From Chloroflexota bacterium (GTDB lineage: Bacteria > Chloroflexota > Anaerolineae > Anaerolineales > Villigracilaceae), in the NCBI GenBank assembly GCA_016191985.1, contig JACPVB010000277.1:1-17898 (forward strand): a DNA stretch of 17,898 nt, read 5' to 3'. Numbering within the stretch: the first letter of the stretch is position 1; the number at the start of each line of letters is the position of its first letter. Position numbers and translations under genes: made by a program. Shown here in pieces: positions 14,606 through 17,898 of the stretch. The notes beneath the pieces were generated by a model that was not told the origin of the DNA, ran no database searches, and worked only from the letters and a program-made list of their open reading frames with translations.

Positions 14606-15049
14606 ATGACCATTCGTTGTGAAATCGTTTCGCAAGACCGCACCGTATTTGCCGGTGACGTGGATATTGTTGTATTGCCCGGCGCGGCGGGTGAGATGGG
14701 CATCCTTCCCAAACATGCTCCTGTTCTCACAACCTTGAAATATGGGATCATCAAAGTCCGTAAAGGTGGCAGGGAGGAATTATTTACCGTCGCTGGCGGC
14801 GTTGCGGAAGTTCAGCCTGACATCGTCACTGTCCTCGCGGATGCTGCGGAAAATGTGGAAGAAATTGACGAAGCCCGCGCAGACGCCGCCCGTCAACGCG
14901 CCGAAGAAGCTCTCACCAAGGGCGTCCCTGTTGATACGGATGCCTATCTTGCCATGGAAGCCGCCTTACGCAAATCCAATCTGCGTTTGGATGCAGTCCG
15001 CCGCTATCGCAAGGGTGGCGGTATGCGTATGCCCAACTCGGAGAATTAG
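14606..15049 (+). CDS. atpC: F1F0 ATP synthase subunit epsilon (147 aa)
   Basis: The N-terminal beta-sandwich is recognisable from TIRCEIVSQDRTVFAGDVDIVVLPGAAGEMGILPKHAPVLTTL and the VAGGVAEVQPDIVTVLAD strand block (about 1-85). A charged C-terminal helical hairpin follows (EEIDEARADAARQRAEEAL, then LRKSNLRLDAVRRYRKGGG), slightly longer than in the common 130-140-residue forms. Epsilon links gamma to the c-ring and can inhibit hydrolysis through its C-terminal helices. A hairpin overlaps its ribosome site, which may set its level lower than beta. The stop is six bases from the next start, so the MreB-like gene is very probably on the same transcript. Confidence 0.95.
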   Translation: MTIRCEIVSQDRTVFAGDVDIVVLPGAAGEMGILPKHAPVLTTLKYGIIKVRKGGREELFTVAGGVAEVQPDIVTVLADAAENVEEIDEARADAARQRAEEALTKGVPVDTDAYLAMEAALRKSNLRLDAVRRYRKGGGMRMPNSEN

Positions 15050-15055
15050 ACTCAC

Positions 15056-16063
15056 GTGGCCCTTTTTTCAAAAGACCTGGGTGTAGACCTCGGCACCATG
15101 TTTACCCGCCTTGCTGACGGTGCTCAGGTGCTGTTGGAGGAGCCAACCATTGTTGCCATTGAAGTGGACGACCAGAAGATGGTTGCGGCCGGTCTTGAAG
15201 CGCGTGACATGTATGGCAAGGTTCCTGACAATATTGAAGTAGCGCGTCCACTGCGAAACGGCGTTATTGCCGATTACGAAATCACAGAGACCCTGCTTGC
15301 CTACTTATTGCAGCGCGTGAGCGGTTCCATGCGCATCTTTCGCCCACGGGTGATGATCTCCGTTCCGTACGGAGTTACCAGCGTGGAGCGCCGCGCAGTT
15401 TACGAAGCCGTAATGGAAGCGGGGAGTCGCGAGGCGTTCTTAATCCAACAACCCTTGGCGGCTGCAATCGGCATCGATCTTCCCATCAATTCACCATCGG
15501 GAAATATGATTATTTGTCTGGGTGGCGGGTGCACTGAAGCGGCTGTAATGGCTATGTATGGCATCGTGGCCGCGGAAACATTGCGCGCGGGCGGCATGGA
15601 CCTGGATGAGGCCATTGTCAATTATGTCCGCCGAAAATATGGCGTGATTATCGGCCAGGTGACCGCCGAGCAGCTGAAAATTCGCATCGGCGCGGCGGTT
15701 CCGCAGGATACAGAAAACAGCATGGAAGTGCAGGGACAGGATCAGGTTACTGGTTTGCCCCGCCCTGTCACGTTGACCACGGGTGAAATCGTGGAGGCTT
15801 TACAGGAGCCATTGAAACAAATCGTGGAGACAGGCCGCAAAGTGCTGGAAAAAACTCCGCCTGAACTCGTCTCCGATATCATTGACCGCGGCGTAGCATT
15901 GTGCGGTGGCGGTGCACTCTTGCGCGGCGTGGACAAATTGCTGACGAAGTCCCTCGGCATCCCCGCCTATCTGGTGGATAACCCGCTTACCTGCGTGGTT
16001 CAGGGTGCCACAAAAGCCTTTGGCATGTTGAACGTCATCCGCAGGAATTTGCCGCAAGTGTAA
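15056..16063 (+). CDS. MreB-like actin-fold protein with altered nucleotide site (335 aa)
   Basis: The frame matches MreB/Mbl along its whole length. DLGTMFTRL (11-19) corresponds to phosphate-1 DLGTANT, and VARPLRNGVIADYEITETLL, VMISVPYGVTSVERRAVYEA, PLAAAIGIDLPI, GGMDLDEAIVNYVRRKYGVIIG and ALCGGGALLRGVDKLL (adenosine motif) follow in order. Key pocket residues differ: Q131-Q132 replace EE of EEPMAAAIG, and C154 and C159 replace D and T of DIGGGTTE (here CLGGGCTE). MreB polymerises under the membrane and positions wall synthesis; these changes suggest weak or absent ATP hydrolysis. The start is GTG, six bases after atpC, with only a distant GGAG. Other cytoskeletal-paralogue names are possible; the family assignment is firm but the role is not. 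Confidence 0.88.
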   Translation: MALFSKDLGVDLGTMFTRLADGAQVLLEEPTIVAIEVDDQKMVAAGLEARDMYGKVPDNIEVARPLRNGVIADYEITETLLAYLLQRVSGSMRIFRPRVMISVPYGVTSVERRAVYEAVMEAGSREAFLIQQPLAAAIGIDLPINSPSGNMIICLGGGCTEAAVMAMYGIVAAETLRAGGMDLDEAIVNYVRRKYGVIIGQVTAEQLKIRIGAAVPQDTENSMEVQGQDQVTGLPRPVTLTTGEIVEALQEPLKQIVETGRKVLEKTPPELVSDIIDRGVALCGGGALLRGVDKLLTKSLGIPAYLVDNPLTCVVQGATKAFGMLNVIRRNLPQV

Positions 16064-16070
16064 AAATAGA

Positions 16071-16097
16071 ACGGCTTCCGATCAGGAGGCCGTTTTT
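16071..16097 (+). terminator. rho-independent terminator of the atp operon
   Basis: ACGGCTTCC (16071-16079) pairs with GGAGGCCGT (16085-16093), one G-T wobble, around a five-base loop, and is followed by T residues to 16097. It lies eight bases after the stop of the MreB-like gene. Confidence 0.9.
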
Positions 16098-16189
16098 GTT
16101 GGGGGAATAGAGGGATGTACGGTACTTGGTCATATTTGTGCTAATCTGGTAACACACAAGGGGACGGCAGCGTGATCTGCGGCATAACA

Positions 16190-17353
16190 TCAACATGTCA
16201 TGTTGGAACAAATTTGCCAGATGGATACGCCGTCTTCTCCGCCAGTGGCTAATTTAGAACTATCGGGGCTGAATGCCATGGATGGCGCATAACCCCAGCC
16301 GGGCCAGTGTAACCTGGCAAACGTGCTTCCGTCGCTGGTTTGCCAGATATCTATCCATGCAGCACGAGAGGCGCTACTGTTAGGGTGAAGGAAGGCGACG
16401 TAGGCTCCATTGGGCGACAGCAGAATCCTGCCCGACATCCAACCTTCCTCTGCATCATCGAGGATGAATACACCACCATTGTCAAGATGCCAGACCAGAA
16501 TTTTGGAGGCGCTTTGAAACCTGGCAGCTACCACACGACCATCCTGTGAAATTGCCAAATGATGTAATTGCCTCATGTCAGGTTCCTGCTCTTCCAGATG
16601 ATGAAGTAATGCTCCCGTTCGCAGGTCATAAATATTTATGAAGTTATCCACTCCAATGGCAAGTACATCTTGGCCTGAAAAGGCCAATTGGACAAAGATG
16701 CTATAAATGTCGCCAGGATATTCGATAGGGAATGCCTGCACCTGGGTCATATCACTCGTCCGCCAAACGATTGTGAGATGCTTGGCATAGCTTACAACCG
16801 CCAGGTATTTCCCATCGGATGAAAGCGCCACACCCAGGCATTCAGGATCATCAGATGCGACTTCCCCGATCTGCTGCCATTGGCTGTCTGAGAACCTCCA
16901 TAAAGCTAGACCACAAGTATTGGTGCTAAGACGCTTTCCAAGAGCAAGCAAGTCCCCCTGAGAGGTGAGAACGATAGTTGGGTAAAAAACCAGGTCTGCC
17001 TCATCGCTCTTTGAATCAAAAGAATTGATTGCCGTAAATGTCCGAACGTCATAAAGATAGATTCGGCCTTCGGTAGTCACGGCGAGGGTTTTCCCATCAG
17101 GCAAATAGGATACACCCAGGACCGCGCCCTCGGCCTTAAAGTTGCTCATCAAAATAACTTTCTCGACATTTGTCGGCACTATTGCCGTAGGCGAAGGTTC
17201 AAGTGTGGGAGTAAAAGTTGCCGTTGGGACAGGAGTTTTTGCATGGATTTTTGTTGCAGCTGATGTGGGCGCTGGTGTTACTGCTCCACAACCTGTTGTT
17301 CCAATGACCAAAGCAAGTACAACGGTTACCAAAAAACTACGATGAAATTTCAT
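16190..17353 (-). CDS. lipoprotein with WD40-like beta-propeller (387 aa)
   Basis: The N-terminus MKFHRSFLVTVVLALVIGTTGCG is a lipoprotein signal with the lipid-receiving Cys at 22. A Pro/Thr-rich linker (about 25-60) follows, then repeats of the form ..LAxSxDGKxLAV..xxxxxxIWxxxDG.. Clear blades include YLPDGKTLAVTTEGRIYLYDV, ALSSDGKYLAVVSYAKHLTIVW, FINIYDLRTGALLHHL, AISQDGRVVAARF, LLSPNGAYVAFL, and AFSPDSSKLATGGEDGVSIW at the C-terminus, about seven in all. It should be tethered outside the cell membrane and bind a protein partner. An upstream in-frame ATG at 17398 would add a charged stretch before the signal, so the ATG at 17353 is preferred. It stands apart from the convergent atp operon. 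No enzyme motif is seen and the partner is unknown. Confidence 0.86.
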   Translation of the reverse strand: MKFHRSFLVTVVLALVIGTTGCGAVTPAPTSAATKIHAKTPVPTATFTPTLEPSPTAIVPTNVEKVILMSNFKAEGAVLGVSYLPDGKTLAVTTEGRIYLYDVRTFTAINSFDSKSDEADLVFYPTIVLTSQGDLLALGKRLSTNTCGLALWRFSDSQWQQIGEVASDDPECLGVALSSDGKYLAVVSYAKHLTIVWRTSDMTQVQAFPIEYPGDIYSIFVQLAFSGQDVLAIGVDNFINIYDLRTGALLHHLEEQEPDMRQLHHLAISQDGRVVAARFQSASKILVWHLDNGGVFILDDAEEGWMSGRILLSPNGAYVAFLHPNSSASRAAWIDIWQTSDGSTFARLHWPGWGYAPSMAFSPDSSKLATGGEDGVSIWQICSNMTC

Positions 17354-17508
17354 TTTCAAATTCCATCTTTTTGCAGAAAAAAAGTTTCCTTGTTTCATTG
17401 CACCAGCGCCTAATGGGGCAATTGGGTGAGACGCGATAACGCCACTTTGACGGAACCCAGCTTGAGCCCAGAAAACTGCTTGAAAACGCGCAGACTCCCT
17501 CCAGCGGT

Positions 17509-17527
17509 CCCTGAGCCTGTTTAAGGG
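17509..17527. repeat. decayed copy of a widespread dispersed bacterial repeat
   Basis: CCCTGAGCCTGTTTAAGGG at 17509-17527, followed by TCGGGTGCGC, resembles the dispersed repeat word CCCTGAGCCTGTCGAAGGG that I recall from many bacterial genomes, with two changed bases in the centre. It lies in the non-coding gap 17354-17604, where I see no gene. Confidence 0.4.
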
Positions 17528-17604
17528 TCGGGTGCGCTGTGAGGCAGTGTTGACCTATACAAAATGTGATCATTGGAGTGGGGCTCATTGCCTTAGAAAT
17601 TAAC

Positions 17605-17898
17605 CTACGGAATTATCTGGATTTCTTTGATTATTACTTCTCCTTCACCAGGCATGGCGTTACTAGCATTCGAAAAAGAAAAATCTATTCTATCTACCAG
17701 ATCCGGCTTGATGTGTTCAGCTCCAGTCTTGCAATTACTATTCAGAGTAAACCTACAAATCAGGTCACTATATTTAATGTCCTGTGATATTTCTTTTCCA
17801 GCAGTGGAAGTAGCACCATCCCATTGGGCGTAAAAGATAGTTTCATTACCACTTGCATCTTTTTCTATTAGTTTAAACTCAAGTGTATTAGCAGCCCC
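17605..17898 (-). CDS. C-terminal end of a beta-sandwich protein, partial (right edge)
   Basis: Reading the minus strand from the window edge, one frame is open for 97 codons and ends with TAG at 17607-17605. The product has alternating polar and hydrophobic strands (TLEFKLIEKDASGNETIFYAQWDGA, then KYSDLICRFTLN) and ends VDRIDFSFSN...GEGEVIIKEIQIIP. That ending recalls the last strands of carbohydrate-binding or galactose-binding-like modules attached to glycoside hydrolases (pattern ..I..+xxFxxSN..GxGxVxIxxIxI). The N-terminal part, including any catalytic domain and the start, lies outside the window. Coding on this strand agrees with the lipoprotein gene next to it. The module name is a guess from strand pattern only. 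Confidence 0.6.
   Translation of the reverse strand, partial: GAANTLEFKLIEKDASGNETIFYAQWDGATSTAGKEISQDIKYSDLICRFTLNSNCKTGAEHIKPDLVDRIDFSFSNASNAMPGEGEVIIKEIQIIP

Noticed and set aside
13895..14716. Long minus-strand open frame (273 codons) opposite atpD
   Set aside because: It lies antisense to a clearly conserved gene, has no recognisable motif and reflects third-position GC bias.
17337..17588. Minus-strand open frame of 83 codons upstream of the lipoprotein
   Set aside because: No motif or ribosome site is seen; the frame crosses a decayed repeat and overlaps the lipoprotein start in another frame.

Overview
The window looks like chromosomal DNA of an anaerobic bacterium, most plausibly Chloroflexota of the Anaerolineae type. 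This is an inference from gene content and style: a bacterial F-type ATPase set followed by an MreB-like gene, a large multihaem cytochrome c, and intergenic spacers made of degenerate repeated words. No rRNA, tRNA, CRISPR array, transposase or integrase is visible, and no gene-free stretch exceeds about 300 bases.

Layout. (1) Positions 1-3619, minus strand: three membrane-anchored SPFH (stomatin/prohibitin/flotillin) proteins in a row. The last one transcribed is cut by the left edge and is a close paralogue of the first. The two complete genes are visibly AT-richer than the rest of the window. (2) 3682-4332, plus: a PHP-domain metal-dependent phosphoesterase. (3) 4329-4717: a compact cold-shock unit with a sigma70-type promoter, a hairpin leader, a 70-residue Csp and an intrinsic terminator. 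(4) 4848-8864, plus: a redox module made of a two-cluster [4Fe-4S] protein, an FAD/NAD(P) oxidoreductase (start and stop overlap), a small histidine-rich cytochrome b-like membrane protein, and a secreted 21-haem cytochrome c built on an exact 66-residue tri-haem repeat. (5) 9027-10214, minus: a bidirectional terminator and an ATP-grasp protein of the D-Ala-D-Ala ligase type. (6) 10323-16097, plus: promoter, leader hairpins, then atpA-atpG-atpD-atpC and an MreB-like gene, closed by a terminator. The F0 genes and the delta gene are absent, so the ATP synthase genes are split. (7) 16190-17898, minus: a lipoprotein with a beta-propeller, and the C-terminal end of a further gene cut by the right edge.

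How the genes may work together (inference). The 4848-8864 module could carry electrons between NAD(P)H or ferredoxin in the cytoplasm, through the FeS and flavin proteins and the membrane cytochrome b, to a long multihaem wire outside the membrane. The F1 subunits sit about 3 kb downstream on the same strand but under their own promoter. The MreB-like protein has lost several nucleotide-pocket residues, so it may be a non-hydrolysing partner rather than a standard MreB. The SPFH trio is best read as a hetero-oligomeric membrane scaffold, by analogy with HflK/HflC.
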